From: Enterococcus wangshanyuanii
Lineage (GTDB): Bacteria > Bacillota > Bacilli > Lactobacillales > Enterococcaceae
DNA length: 64,000 nucleotides
Direction of reading: 5' to 3'
NCBI RefSeq assembly: GCF_002197645.1
Contig: NZ_CP021874.1
Location: forward strand, 2,976,001-3,040,000
In this document: positions 44,684 to 52,689 of the stretch, one piece after another
Layout of the letters: every line of letters starts with the position of its first letter
Numbering within the stretch: position 1 is the stretch's first letter
Made by a program: the position numbers and the translations under genes
The notes under the pieces: model-generated
Seen by the model: only the letters and a program-made list of their open reading frames with translations
The model's database searches: none
What the model was told of the DNA's origin: nothing

Positions 44684-45290
44684 CAGAGAAAACAAACATC
44701 GCAAAATTAAAAGAGACTGCAGAACAACTGCAAAATATCAAAAATGGTATTGGCACTAATGATAACAAAGTCAAGATGGATGCTTTTGTTGCTCTCAATA
44801 AGTTAAATAAAGTCATCGGACGATTAGAATCGGCTTGTGAAACAACTCCACCCTTTGCGGTCGGGGAGTATTACAGTTCTGATGGTGGCGAAAAAATAGT
44901 CAAAATATTAGGTAACGTAGCCAATCAAATTGAATATTGTGTATATGATGCTCAGTATGGCACTTTTAAAAAGTGGTACATTCCTGAAAAAGACATGACA
45001 GCTGTTTTTCCTAATTTAACACCAGCCACCGCCGAACAGATAGAAACGTTTAAGCGTGCCGAACAGTTTGCTGCTAAAGGACGTAAGTTGGATGAGTTTC
45101 GAGTGGGGATAGAATTGTCTTCGATGGAAAAGATGAAATAGTTGAAATCGATTCTTTAAGAGGAGATTGCGGTTTCAGCGGAACGTCTGATTTAGGAAAT
45201 TATTACATCATATCAACACCGTCACATTTTGGAATAACCCTCATCCAAACAGCCGAAGAACTGCAGGAGGTAAATGATGAATCTATTTGA
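44680..45290 (+). pseudogene. Phage accessory gene broken by a frameshift
   Basis: The first frame (44680-45141) encodes 153 residues and ends with a short unrelated tail after RVG. The -1 frame from 45108 to TGA 45290 continues sensibly (GDRIVFDGKDEIVEIDSLRGD in part: GDRIVFDGKDEIVEI, then GNYYIIST and GITLIQTAEELQEV). The join is in the run GTGGGGATAG at 45103-45112, where one missing G explains the shift. It is either a mutation, an assembly error, or less likely programmed slippage on GGG. Confidence 0.7.
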
Positions 45291-45387
45291 TTTTATAGAA
45301 AAACATCCAGCTCTGACAATATTTATCGTATTAATGATTTATTACACAGTGGTTGATGGAATAAAAGCTCTTTATGGAAAGGGATGA
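45277..45387 (+). CDS. Tiny single-span membrane protein
   Basis: This 36-residue frame starts at ATG 45277, 6 nt after GGAGG (45266-45270). Residues 12-28 (ALTIFIVLMIYYTVVDG) form one hydrophobic helix. It overlaps the end of the frameshifted gene, and a small membrane protein at this spot is common in such phages. Confidence 0.6.
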   Translation: MNLFDFIEKHPALTIFIVLMIYYTVVDGIKALYGKG

Positions 45388-45393
45388 GTAGGG

Positions 45394-45573
45394 ATGACCG
45401 ACAAATGCAAAAAATGCGGAACGGAAATACTGGAGTGCGATTGCCACCAGTGTCACGAATGTCATCCAGAAGAAATATGTGAAACGTGTGGTGGTTGCCA
45501 CATAGACCACTGGGAAGCAGTAGATTGTTGGGCATCAGTAAATGATCCCGACTATGATCCGTGGGATATATAA
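45394..45573 (+). CDS. Cysteine-rich zinc-binding phage protein
   Basis: This 59-residue protein starts at ATG 45394 after GAGTAGGG. It contains at least nine cysteines and several histidines in pairs (CKKCGTE, CDCHQCHECH, CETCGGCH), followed by an acidic aromatic tail (DPDYDPWDI). It probably binds two zinc ions. Function unknown. Confidence 0.7.
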   Translation: MTDKCKKCGTEILECDCHQCHECHPEEICETCGGCHIDHWEAVDCWASVNDPDYDPWDI

Positions 45574-45637
45574 ACTAAAAGGGAGGAGTAGGAGATTTGT
45601 CCGGACGCAAAAAGCTTTTTACTCCTTTGTGATTATT

Positions 45638-45817
45638 ATGGAATACGCAGTTTATAAAGGCGATGACCTTGTCGCTGTAGGCACTAAACAGGAATGTGCA
45701 AATCAACTAAACGTTAAGCAATCAACGATTGAGTTTTGGGCAACACCTAGTAATTTGAAACGTGATAAAGGCAAGAGGACGGTTGCAGTGAGGATGGATG
45801 GTGATATCTGTGACTAA
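45638..45817 (+). CDS. Small helix-turn-helix-like phage protein
   Basis: This 59-residue protein (MEYAVYKGDDLVAVGTKQ at the start) has a central KQECANQLNVKQSTIEFW segment like a minimal DNA-binding helix pair. Similar short proteins occur in enterococcal and lactococcal phages. The ribosome binding site is poor; an in-frame GTG at 45629 is an alternative start. Confidence 0.65.
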   Translation: MEYAVYKGDDLVAVGTKQECANQLNVKQSTIEFWATPSNLKRDKGKRTVAVRMDGDICD

Positions 45818-46277
45818 GAAAATACTAGATGCCTGTTGTGGCAGCCGAATGTTTTGGTACGACAAACAGAATAAAGATGTCCTGTACATGGATAACCGAC
45901 AACTTGATGACACTCTCTGTGATGGTCGAGCGTTAAAGGTTGAACCTGATGTGATAGCAGACTTTAGACAGATGCCATTTGAGGATAATAGATTTTATCA
46001 TGTGGTATTTGATCCACCGCATTTAGTAAAAGCAGGCGAAAATAGTTGGTTGGCCAAGAAATACGGAAAGCTTGATGAATCAACTTGGCCAAGCGATATC
46101 AAACAGGGATTTGATGAATGTATGAGAGTTCTTAAGCCTAACGGAACGCTAGTCTTCAAGTGGAATGAAGATCAAATTAAACTATCAGAAATTCTAAAAG
46201 TGATTGACTGCGAACCCTTATACGGTAACAAAAGAGCTAAAACTCATTGGATTGTATTTATGAAACCCACCAACTAA
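45798..46277 (+). CDS. Phage class I methyltransferase-like protein
   Basis: This 159-residue protein has the SAM-site start KKILDACCGSRMFWYDK, an acidic strand end (VLYMDNRQ) and a catalytic-type FDPPHLV motif (DPPH). It probably methylates DNA or a small target; specificity is unknown. It overlaps the previous gene by 20 bp. GTG 45810 is an alternative start that gives MTKKILDACC, the form expected from relatives. Confidence 0.75.
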   Translation: MVISVTKKILDACCGSRMFWYDKQNKDVLYMDNRQLDDTLCDGRALKVEPDVIADFRQMPFEDNRFYHVVFDPPHLVKAGENSWLAKKYGKLDESTWPSDIKQGFDECMRVLKPNGTLVFKWNEDQIKLSEILKVIDCEPLYGNKRAKTHWIVFMKPTN

Positions 46278-46310
46278 CAGCACAGTTGGCGGAGGATTGG
46301 AGGGGTGAGG

Positions 46311-46517
46311 ATGTGTCAGTATTGCCAAGGTACAAGTTTTATCGATAATGATTTATTGATTGAGTTCGATGATAGCGAGGAACTCGTGGACACAGTAAAG
46401 GTTTATGTTACATCAGAAGCTAAACTATTTCTGCATAATGACTATGGAGCAGTAGCGGTACCAATTAATTATTGCCCGATGTGTGGCAGGAAGTTAGAAA
46501 GAGAGGGAAATGAATGA
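46311..46517 (+). CDS. Small zinc-ribbon phage protein
   Basis: This 68-residue protein starts at ATG 46311 after GGAGGGGTGAGG. The pairs CQYCQG at the N-terminus and CPMCGRKL at the C-terminus form a split zinc ribbon. It overlaps the next start by 4 bp. Confidence 0.72.
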   Translation: MCQYCQGTSFIDNDLLIEFDDSEELVDTVKVYVTSEAKLFLHNDYGAVAVPINYCPMCGRKLEREGNE

Positions 46518-46732
46518 TCAGAAAAATATATAAGCATTGGGAAGCAATTTTAATGGTTCTACTGTTTATCTCAGCAATAGTCCACATGTCATTTGGCTAT
46601 GAGCTTAGAGCCTTGATATATGTAATCTTATTATTGGGTATAGGTCTGCAAACAAATTTAGAAGAACTGGTCAAATGGGTAAAGACTTTATGCAGTTTGC
46701 TTTACTGGAAAGAAAAAGGAAGAGAGGAGTAA
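46514..46732 (+). CDS. Small phage membrane protein
   Basis: This 72-residue protein has two hydrophobic helices (about 10-25 and 32-48) and a basic/acidic C-terminus. Function is unknown. Confidence 0.65.
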   Translation: MIRKIYKHWEAILMVLLFISAIVHMSFGYELRALIYVILLLGIGLQTNLEELVKWVKTLCSLLYWKEKGREE

Positions 46733-46736
46733 TGAT

Positions 46737-47180
46737 TTGTACGAATGGTTGAGTAAATACCAGGAATGGGAACAGAAAATAGCTGTGCTCGATTGGGAGC
46801 TAGGTACCTATAAAAATGAGCTTAAACGTTGGAAAGATTCTAATGATCTTGGTAAATACTCTCTTGTTAAAGAGTCAAAAGCCAGTAAATTAGAAGATAT
46901 CATCGAATCTCTTGAATATGATTTAGCTTTGAACATGAATAATCTATATGATTTGAAGAAAGTTATTCATTCGTTCAGAGGTATTGAACAGCACATCATT
47001 AGAATGAAATATGTAGAAGGATTGACTCTAAAAGAAATCGCCAGTGAATTAGGGTATACCTATGATCATATAAGAAGAAAACACAGTAAAATACTAGGGA
47101 AAGTGGAATTTAAAGAAAAATATGTGATTTTAAGGTCAAAAAGCCACAAAGAAGCCACAGACCCTATTGAAAAAACGTAA
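46737..47180 (+). CDS. ArpU/sigma-like late transcription regulator
   Basis: This 147-residue protein starts at TTG 46737 after GAGAGGAG. The C-terminal half resembles sigma-70 region 4 (IEQHIIRMKYVEGLTLKEIA followed by GYTYDHIRRKHSKIL). Proteins of this type lie just before the packaging genes and activate late transcription. Here the next 1 kb is non-coding, which makes it a plausible regulator of that RNA as well. Confidence 0.8.
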   Translation: MYEWLSKYQEWEQKIAVLDWELGTYKNELKRWKDSNDLGKYSLVKESKASKLEDIIESLEYDLALNMNNLYDLKKVIHSFRGIEQHIIRMKYVEGLTLKEIASELGYTYDHIRRKHSKILGKVEFKEKYVILRSKSHKEATDPIEKT

Positions 47181-47194
47181 TATAATAGTATTAT
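47167..47194 (+). promoter_or_regulatory. Probable promoter of the giant RNA candidate
   Basis: TTGAAA (47167-47172) and TATTAT (47189-47194) are 16 bp apart. A perfect TATAAT (47181-47186) also occurs there with a poor -35. Transcription would start near 47201. Confidence 0.5.
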
Positions 47195-47406
47195 CAAAAG
47201 TTTGCAAAATTTACCTACAGCAAACAATTACACAGCTATCTTCCCTATTTTAAAAGACGGTGATTATTGCTGTAGGTAGTTTTATAAGCACTCACAGGCT
47301 AACAACAAAAAAATTATAAAAGGATGGTGTAACATCTCCTCAAAAGGTTTACGCATTCTTGCCTGTGGGTGTATTACATAAAAGCTATGTAAAAGGAGGT
47401 AATAAA

Positions 47407-47469
47407 ATGAATTGGTTTTGGTATTGGCATTATATCAATAAAAACGGTAAACACGGCATCATGTGTTAG
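47407..47469 (+). CDS. 20-residue aromatic micro-ORF in the RNA region
   Basis: ATG 47407 lies 6 nt after a very strong AAAAGGAGGT. The peptide is rich in Trp/Tyr (NWFWYWHYINKNGKHG) and ends at TAG 47467-47469. It lies between two copies of TTGCCTGTGGGTGT. It may be a real micropeptide or a decoy ribosome site within the structured RNA. Confidence 0.45.
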   Translation: MNWFWYWHYINKNGKHGIMC

Positions 47470-47620
47470 TTGATTGAAACGAACAAAGCTTGCCTGTGGG
47501 TGTTTTACACAGGACCAATGCTCTGCAACTTTGAGTTGTAGGCAGCATCCGGCATCTACTGGATGTTAAGAAAAACTAGGGAGACGTTCCAGATACAGGC
47601 AGTTTGGTTAGTCCTGTATT

Positions 47621-47705
47621 GTCACTGTGGCGAAATGAGAAACGCTAAGGGCATTATCTCGGATAGTGAAACTTATAGTGCAAGGTTTGATTCCTTGTCA
47701 GTGGC
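47621..47705 (+). ncRNA. tRNA-like domain 1 within the RNA
   Basis: A 7-bp closing helix GTCACTG/CAGTGGC (47621-47627 with 47699-47705), a D-arm-like GCG...CGC (47630-47645) and a T-arm-like CAAGG-TTTGATT-CCTTG (47681-47697) are in tRNA order. The middle does not form a normal anticodon arm (CATTATC/GATAGTG with a 3-nt loop), so it is not a standard tRNA. Confidence 0.5.
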
Positions 47706-47708
47706 AAA

Positions 47709-47839
47709 TGCTAAGTGACGGAATAGGTAGACGTATTGCGGGAAAGATCAGATAAGGAACTAGAACGTAGGCTAATTCCTGAAGAATCCCTGATAAAAAA
47801 TTAATCTGATCATGTGTGGTGCAAATCCACACCTTAGCA
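47709..47839 (+). ncRNA. tRNA-like domain 2 within the RNA
   Basis: The closing helix TGCTAAG/CTTAGCA (47709-47715 with 47833-47839), a leucine-tRNA style D-arm (TGACGGAATAGGTAGACGT) and a T-arm GTGTGG-TGCAAAT-CCACAC (47814-47832) are present. The anticodon arm is replaced by an 8-bp helix GATCAGAT/ATCTGATC (47746-47753 with 47804-47811) holding an inner stem AGGAACTAG/CTAATTCCT. Confidence 0.5.
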
Positions 47840-47912
47840 ATTGGGAGGACTAAATTGCCCTTGGCTTTTAGTATCTGACCCATTAAACAGCGGGACGTAT
47901 GCCCCCACAAAT

Positions 47913-47989
47913 AGCAACCGAGGATGTGGTAGGGTTAGAGCCTGACGAGGTGGAAGCGGTGATACTGACGGAGTATCGTGTAGGTTGTT
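47913..47989 (+). ncRNA. Structured domain 3 within the RNA
   Basis: AGCAACC (47913-47919) pairs with GGTTGTT (47983-47989) and encloses a perfect hairpin GATACT/AGTATC (47961-47966 with 47972-47977). It lacks a T-arm, so it is not tRNA-like. Confidence 0.45.
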
Positions 47990-47996
47990 AAAAAAT

Positions 47997-48071
47997 AGGT
48001 GAGGCGCTAGCACAATGGTAGTGCGCCAGATTGATAATCTGGAGATGTTGTTCGAATCGACGGCTGAGCCT
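47997..48071 (+). tRNA. tRNA-like domain with GAU (Ile) anticodon loop
   Basis: D-arm GCAC-AATGGTA-GTGC (48010-48024), anticodon arm CCAGA-TTGATAA-TCTGG (48026-48042, anticodon GAT) and T-arm with TTCGAAT loop (48046-48062) are close to a normal isoleucine tRNA. The acceptor does not pair in the normal register. Instead 47997-48005 pairs with 48063-48071 through a helix containing a tandem G-A mismatch. It may be a decayed phage tRNA or a mimic inside the giant RNA. Confidence 0.4.
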
Positions 48072-48105
48072 TAAAATTGTGAAAAGGGCGGTTTAGCCTA
48101 GATAT

Positions 48106-48135
48106 ACAGCATCATTTCAAGTGGTGCTGTTTTCT
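48106..48135 (+). terminator. Terminator at the end of the RNA region
   Basis: ACAGCATCA (48106-48114) pairs with TGGTGCTGT (48122-48130, one G-T pair), followed by TTTTCTT. Confidence 0.78.
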
Positions 48136-48197
48136 TACATAAGTACAAGATCAGTCATTGACTGTAGCATATTTCATAAAAGTTAGGAGTGAAAGAA

Positions 48198-48488
48198 ATG
48201 TTTATCCCAAAAGAAGTAGAAAGATTAATGACAATATACAAAAGTGTGTCGGAAAAAGAATTTGCTAAGATTATCAAAGATGATGCACAAGCAAAAGCGG
48301 ATATGGAATTTACAGCAAAATGGTTAGAATCAGAATTGCAGCCATTTATAGACACGATAAAAGGAATTTTTAGACAAGTCATGGAGTCACTAGAACCATT
48401 AGTAGCTCAAATTTCAGAAAATCCCGGAGTGTTAAATTCATTAAACAAAAGCTTGACCAAAGAAAATGGTTTTAGTCTAGGTGCTTAA
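48198..48488 (+). CDS. Phage protein before terminase, unknown function
   Basis: This 96-residue helical protein starts at ATG 48198, 8 nt after AGGAG; an in-frame GTG at 48189 overlaps that site. It is charged with likely coiled coil in the middle. No family is recognised. Confidence 0.7.
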   Translation: MFIPKEVERLMTIYKSVSEKEFAKIIKDDAQAKADMEFTAKWLESELQPFIDTIKGIFRQVMESLEPLVAQISENPGVLNSLNKSLTKENGFSLGA

Positions 48489-48549
48489 TATTATTTAAAG
48501 GTCATCGCATTGCGGTGGCTTTTTATATTGTTTAGAAAGGGGTGAGGTC

Positions 48550-49026
48550 ATGGCGAAGTTGACAGAAAAACAAAGGGCTTTTGCTGAAGAGTATGTATTG
48601 AATTTCGGTAACGGAACGCAAGCAGCAATTAAAGCAGGGTATTCCAAAAAGACCGCAAGAGTAATAGCGAAAGAAAACCTTACAAAACCTAACATTCAAG
48701 ATTACATTAAAAAAATCACTGCTCAAGCGAATCAAGAACGAATAATGAGTGTTGAAGAAGCTCTTTCTATTTCTGCATCAATAGCACGTGGTCAGCCTCA
48801 AAAGTATGAATTTCAAGAATTCGATCCGGAAACGAATGAAGTTGTGAGCGCAGAGAAAAAAGCTTTTTCTGCTGGCATCAAGGAGCGAAACCAAGCGCTT
48901 GAGCATATTTATAAAGCGAATATGGTGTTTGAGAAGCCAGAAGATAGTAATAAGAATGCAGACGCTATCGAATGGGCTGAAATGGTTGCAGAAGCTGAAA
49001 AAGAACTAGGTGCTGCAGATGGATAA
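48550..49026 (+). CDS. terS: Terminase small subunit
   Basis: This 158-residue DNA-recognition subunit has the Terminase_2 start LTEKQRAFAEEYVLNFGNGTQA (read as LTEKQRAFAEEYVLN) and AAIKAGYSKKTARVIA, a helix-turn-helix for pac/cos binding. It overlaps the large subunit's start. Confidence 0.92.
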   Translation: MAKLTEKQRAFAEEYVLNFGNGTQAAIKAGYSKKTARVIAKENLTKPNIQDYIKKITAQANQERIMSVEEALSISASIARGQPQKYEFQEFDPETNEVVSAEKKAFSAGIKERNQALEHIYKANMVFEKPEDSNKNADAIEWAEMVAEAEKELGAADG

Positions 49027-50425
49027 AAAAGCGATGAAAAAACTCATTATCATCTGGCGTAAAAATCCTGTTATCTTCGCCAAGCAGGCGTTAGGATTCG
49101 TTCCTGACGAATGGCAGCTCGAAGCATTGAACGATGTACGTGACAATCCACAGGTAGCAATCAGGTCTGGTCAAGGTGTTGGTAAAACATCTATCGAGGC
49201 AATTATTATTCTGTGGTATCTTGTCTGTTTCCCGAATGCCAAAGTTATTTGTACAGCCCCGACGATGCAACAGTTAAACGATGTGCTTTGGGCTGAGGTT
49301 GCTAAATGGTTAAACGCTTCTAAAATTAAGAATATTCTCAAGTGGACGAAAACCAAAGTCTATATGATCGGCAATGAAGAACGTTGGTTTGCAACGGCAC
49401 GGACAGCAACAAAGCCTGAAAATATGCAAGGGTTTCACGAAGATTACATGTTATTCGTCGTTGATGAGGCTTCGGGTATTGATGATAACATCATGGAAGC
49501 CATTCTAGGAACGCTGACTGGTGAACACAATAAAATCATCATGATGGCCAACCCAACAAAAACAAGCGGAATTTTTTACGATGCCTTTCATAAGGATCGC
49601 GCAGATTGGAAAACGAGAAAAGTTTCGTCTCTCGACAGCAGCCGAACTAATAAGAAAAATATTGAACGACTAATTCGTCGTTATGGTCCAGATAGTGACG
49701 TTGTAAGAGTCCGTGTTTATGGTGATTTTCCTCTTGGTGAGCCAAATGCTTGGATTTCGTTGTCAGCAGTAGAAGCGGCAATCAATCGAGAGCTGCCGGA
49801 AGAATATGAACTAATTAATTTAAAAGAAAATCTATATGACATTCCTGATCACGCGCCTATTGATTTAGGATTGGATGTTGCCAGATTTGGTGATGATGAA
49901 ACAGTCCTTGCTATTCGATTAGGGGCTATTTGTTTGCCGTTAAAAAGTTTTCAAGGTCAGAACCTCATGAAGACAGTAGGAATGACTATGAAAGAGGCAA
50001 ATAAATTACACGAGCAATATCCAACTCATAATATCCGCATCAAACTTGATGACACTGGTGTGGGTGGAGGTGTTACTGACAGACTGAGAGAAATCATCTG
50101 CGAGGAGGATCTCGAATGGCTGTCTGTTCATCCAATCAATTTTGCTAGTAAAGGGAATAAAGAGTATGACGGAATCATTTCTTTGATGTATGGCAAGTTT
50201 AAAGATGATTATTTAAATGACATCATCTTACCCAAAGATGATGATCTGATGGGTCAATTATCAATCAGGCGTTATTCATTGACCTCAAAAGGAAAAGTTC
50301 TGATTGAACGTAAAAAAGAAATGAAAAAAAGAGGGCTTCCGTCGCCCGATAGAGCTGAGGCGGTAATCATGACATTCTACGAACCGCCGGTAATTGGTAT
50401 GCAATTTATGAAAGGGGGAATTTGA
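49019..50425 (+). CDS. terL: Terminase large subunit
   Basis: This packaging motor has 468 residues from ATG 49019. The ATPase has Walker A SGQGVGKTS and Walker B MLFVVDEASG. The C-terminal RNase H-like nuclease shows DLGLDVARFGDDE and KLDDTGVGGGV. The stop codon TGA shares one base with the portal's ATG. Confidence 0.95.
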   Translation: MDKKAMKKLIIIWRKNPVIFAKQALGFVPDEWQLEALNDVRDNPQVAIRSGQGVGKTSIEAIIILWYLVCFPNAKVICTAPTMQQLNDVLWAEVAKWLNASKIKNILKWTKTKVYMIGNEERWFATARTATKPENMQGFHEDYMLFVVDEASGIDDNIMEAILGTLTGEHNKIIMMANPTKTSGIFYDAFHKDRADWKTRKVSSLDSSRTNKKNIERLIRRYGPDSDVVRVRVYGDFPLGEPNAWISLSAVEAAINRELPEEYELINLKENLYDIPDHAPIDLGLDVARFGDDETVLAIRLGAICLPLKSFQGQNLMKTVGMTMKEANKLHEQYPTHNIRIKLDDTGVGGGVTDRLREIICEEDLEWLSVHPINFASKGNKEYDGIISLMYGKFKDDYLNDIILPKDDDLMGQLSIRRYSLTSKGKVLIERKKEMKKRGLPSPDRAEAVIMTFYEPPVIGMQFMKGGI

Positions 50426-51795
50426 TGTTTGTAAGCAATAACGACTGGTATTTTCCTTTACCAGAAATAATGACGTGTAAGTCTGATGTTGAAATCGATA
50501 ATAAGTTATTAGCAAAATATATCACGCTGCATAAAAAAGAAATTCGGCGCTATGAAATGTTAAAACAAATGTATCGAGGACGACATAGCATTGTTGATCA
50601 GCCAAAAAAGGACACATACAAACCAGATAACCGCATTGTTGTAAACTTTGCTGAGTATATTACAGAGACATTCAATGGTTATTTTATTGGGAAGCCGATA
50701 AGCGTTAGCCATGATTCTCCTGTAGTATCAGAAAAAATCAATACAATCTTAAAGCTTAATGATCAAAATGACAATAATGCTGAATTGTCTAAGAAGGTAT
50801 GCATCTTTGGCAGAGCTTACGAGTTTTTATGGCAGGATGAAGAAGCACAAACTAAAATCACTTACAATGATCCGTTGGATATGTTTATGGTTTATGACAA
50901 GTCAATCGCACAAAGAAAACTTTTTGCAGTTCGTTATTATCTCAACGATGACAATCGTCTTGAAGGTGAAATTTATACTCGTGATAAGATCATTTATTTT
51001 AAGCAAGGCGAACGTGGGTACGAATTGGTAGATGAGGTACCACACTATTATCATGATGTACCGGTTGTTGAATATATTTTCAATGAAGAACGAAAAGGAA
51101 TATTTGAGAATGTTATTTCAATGATTAATGCATTCAATAAAGGTATTTCTGAAAAGGCGAATGATGTTGATTATTTCGCTGATGCCTATCTTTCTATTCT
51201 AGGCGTGCAGCTAGATAAAAACGGGCTGAAAAGTATTCGAGACAATCGCATTATCAATTTCTTTGGTACAGACAATCCGGAACAGATCAAAAATATTGTG
51301 GTTGAATTTTTGCAGAAACCTGATGGTGATCAATCACAGGAACATTTATTAGATCGATTGGAACGTTTGATTTATCAAATGGCTATGGTAACGAATCTAA
51401 ACAGTGAAACATTCGGAAATGCTTCGGGTGTAGGTCTTTCATTCAAGCTGCAGGAAATGGAAAACTTAGCATTAGCAGCTGAAAGGAAGTTTACTTCTGG
51501 AATGAATCAGCGTTTTAAAATGATATTCCAATTACCCACTAATATACCAGCAAGCCAAAAAGATGAATGGATCAATTTAGAATACACTTTTTACCGAAAC
51601 ATTCCTCGTGATACAGCAAGTGAGGTTGAAACAGCTCAATCAGCAGCTGGTTTGTTACCGCTTGAAGATCGTATCGCATTTGTTTCAAGTATCAGGGATC
51701 CCAAAGAAACGGCCCGCCAAATGAAAGAAGAATCAGGCGGACCTGCTACCGATAATTTTAATCGTACTCAAAGAAGTGATTTAAATGAAGAATGA
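50425..51795 (+). CDS. Portal protein (SPP1 gp6-like)
   Basis: This 456-residue protein forms the dodecameric DNA entry channel. ATG 50425 is preferred after GAAAGGGGG. Features of the SPP1-type family are visible, for example RYEMLKQMYRGRHSI, PDNRIVVNFAEYITETFNGY in part (NRIVVNFAEYITETF), and the C-terminal acidic tail. Confidence 0.93.
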   Translation: MFVSNNDWYFPLPEIMTCKSDVEIDNKLLAKYITLHKKEIRRYEMLKQMYRGRHSIVDQPKKDTYKPDNRIVVNFAEYITETFNGYFIGKPISVSHDSPVVSEKINTILKLNDQNDNNAELSKKVCIFGRAYEFLWQDEEAQTKITYNDPLDMFMVYDKSIAQRKLFAVRYYLNDDNRLEGEIYTRDKIIYFKQGERGYELVDEVPHYYHDVPVVEYIFNEERKGIFENVISMINAFNKGISEKANDVDYFADAYLSILGVQLDKNGLKSIRDNRIINFFGTDNPEQIKNIVVEFLQKPDGDQSQEHLLDRLERLIYQMAMVTNLNSETFGNASGVGLSFKLQEMENLALAAERKFTSGMNQRFKMIFQLPTNIPASQKDEWINLEYTFYRNIPRDTASEVETAQSAAGLLPLEDRIAFVSSIRDPKETARQMKEESGGPATDNFNRTQRSDLNEE

Positions 51796-52681
51796 TTATT
51801 GGAAGAAACGTCAAGATGCTTTGATGTCTGGTCTTGATAAGAAAGATGAACGTTTTTCTTTAAAGTTAGCGAAAGAATATGATCGCATCCAAAGAGAATT
51901 AGAGAAAGAAATTGCCTATTATTATCAAAAGTATGGAGCAGATGACATTCTCGAATATAGAACGATGATGGCGGAGCTAAGTGATTCAGAACGTGAGGAG
52001 ATATTCAAAGACTTTGATAGCTTTGTTCAGAATCATCCAGAACATGCTAACTTATTACCTATCAGACAAAACATTTATAAGTTGAACCGACTAGAAGGGC
52101 TGCAGATGTCCGTTAGAATGAAGATGGCTGAATTAGGATTAATTGAACAGGATCTAATGACGGAATATCTAAAATTGTCTTATAAATACGGATATGAAGC
52201 TACAATGAGAAACTTGAAGAATCCTTCGAGTTTTTTTAGTATCAATAATTCTTTGCTTCAGCAAGCTTTATCTGATAAGTGGTTCAACGAGAAAAACTAC
52301 TCTGACCGTATTTGGGACAATAAAGACACATTGAGAAATTGGCTGACCATTGATTTGAAGGATGGCATAATCGCAGGTAAGAATTATGATGCAATGATCA
52401 AATCGTTAATGCAACGTGTAGATACTGGCAAATTCTATGCAAAACGTCTCGTTTGGACGGAATCGGCCTTCTTTATGAATACAGCTAATGCACATGCTTT
52501 TATGGCCGAGGGCATTCTGAGATACCAATACACGTCAATTATTGATGACCGTACAAGTAAAGTGTGTAGAACGCTCAATAAACAGTTTTTCGAGTTTAAA
52601 GATTATAGACCGGGACTAAATGCGCCGCCAATGCACAGTTTTTGTAGGTCTACAATAATTCCAATTGAAAATGAGGAGTGA
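51785..52681 (+). CDS. Minor head protein with MuF-like domain (SPP1 gp7-like)
   Basis: This 298-residue protein carries, near its C-terminus, the MuF-type motif DDRTSKVCRTLNKQFF with a downstream MHSFCRSTIIPI. It is thought to enter the head with the portal and affect DNA ejection. It overlaps the portal gene by 11 bp. Confidence 0.88.
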   Translation: MKNDYWKKRQDALMSGLDKKDERFSLKLAKEYDRIQRELEKEIAYYYQKYGADDILEYRTMMAELSDSEREEIFKDFDSFVQNHPEHANLLPIRQNIYKLNRLEGLQMSVRMKMAELGLIEQDLMTEYLKLSYKYGYEATMRNLKNPSSFFSINNSLLQQALSDKWFNEKNYSDRIWDNKDTLRNWLTIDLKDGIIAGKNYDAMIKSLMQRVDTGKFYAKRLVWTESAFFMNTANAHAFMAEGILRYQYTSIIDDRTSKVCRTLNKQFFEFKDYRPGLNAPPMHSFCRSTIIPIENEE

Positions 52682-52689
52682 TGGTGTAA

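Larger units (their letters stand above)
47201..48136 (+). ncRNA. Candidate giant structured phage RNA (GOLLD-like)
   Basis: This stretch of about 935 nt has no gene longer than 20 codons but is packed with helices: 47213-47223/47267-47277, CACTCACAGGC with GCCTGTGGGTG (47289-47299/47361-47371), TTACATA/TATGTAA (47373-47391), CATCC/GGATG (about 47547-47565), ATACAGG/CCTGTAT (about 47593-47619), three further domains closed by 7-bp helices (47621/47705, 47709/47839, 47913/47989) and a tRNA-shaped 3' domain. A promoter precedes it and a terminator ends it. Size, phage setting in a lactic acid bacterium and embedded tRNA-like parts fit GOLLD RNA; identity is not proven. Confidence 0.55.

Noticed and set aside
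45323..45535. Minus-strand frame opposite the Cys-rich small gene
   Set aside because: It is the antisense of the CxxC repeats; the plus-strand gene has a proper start and fits the operon.
47698..47910. 70-codon minus-strand frame in the RNA region
   Set aside because: It lacks a ribosome site and cuts across conserved-looking RNA helices on the plus strand.
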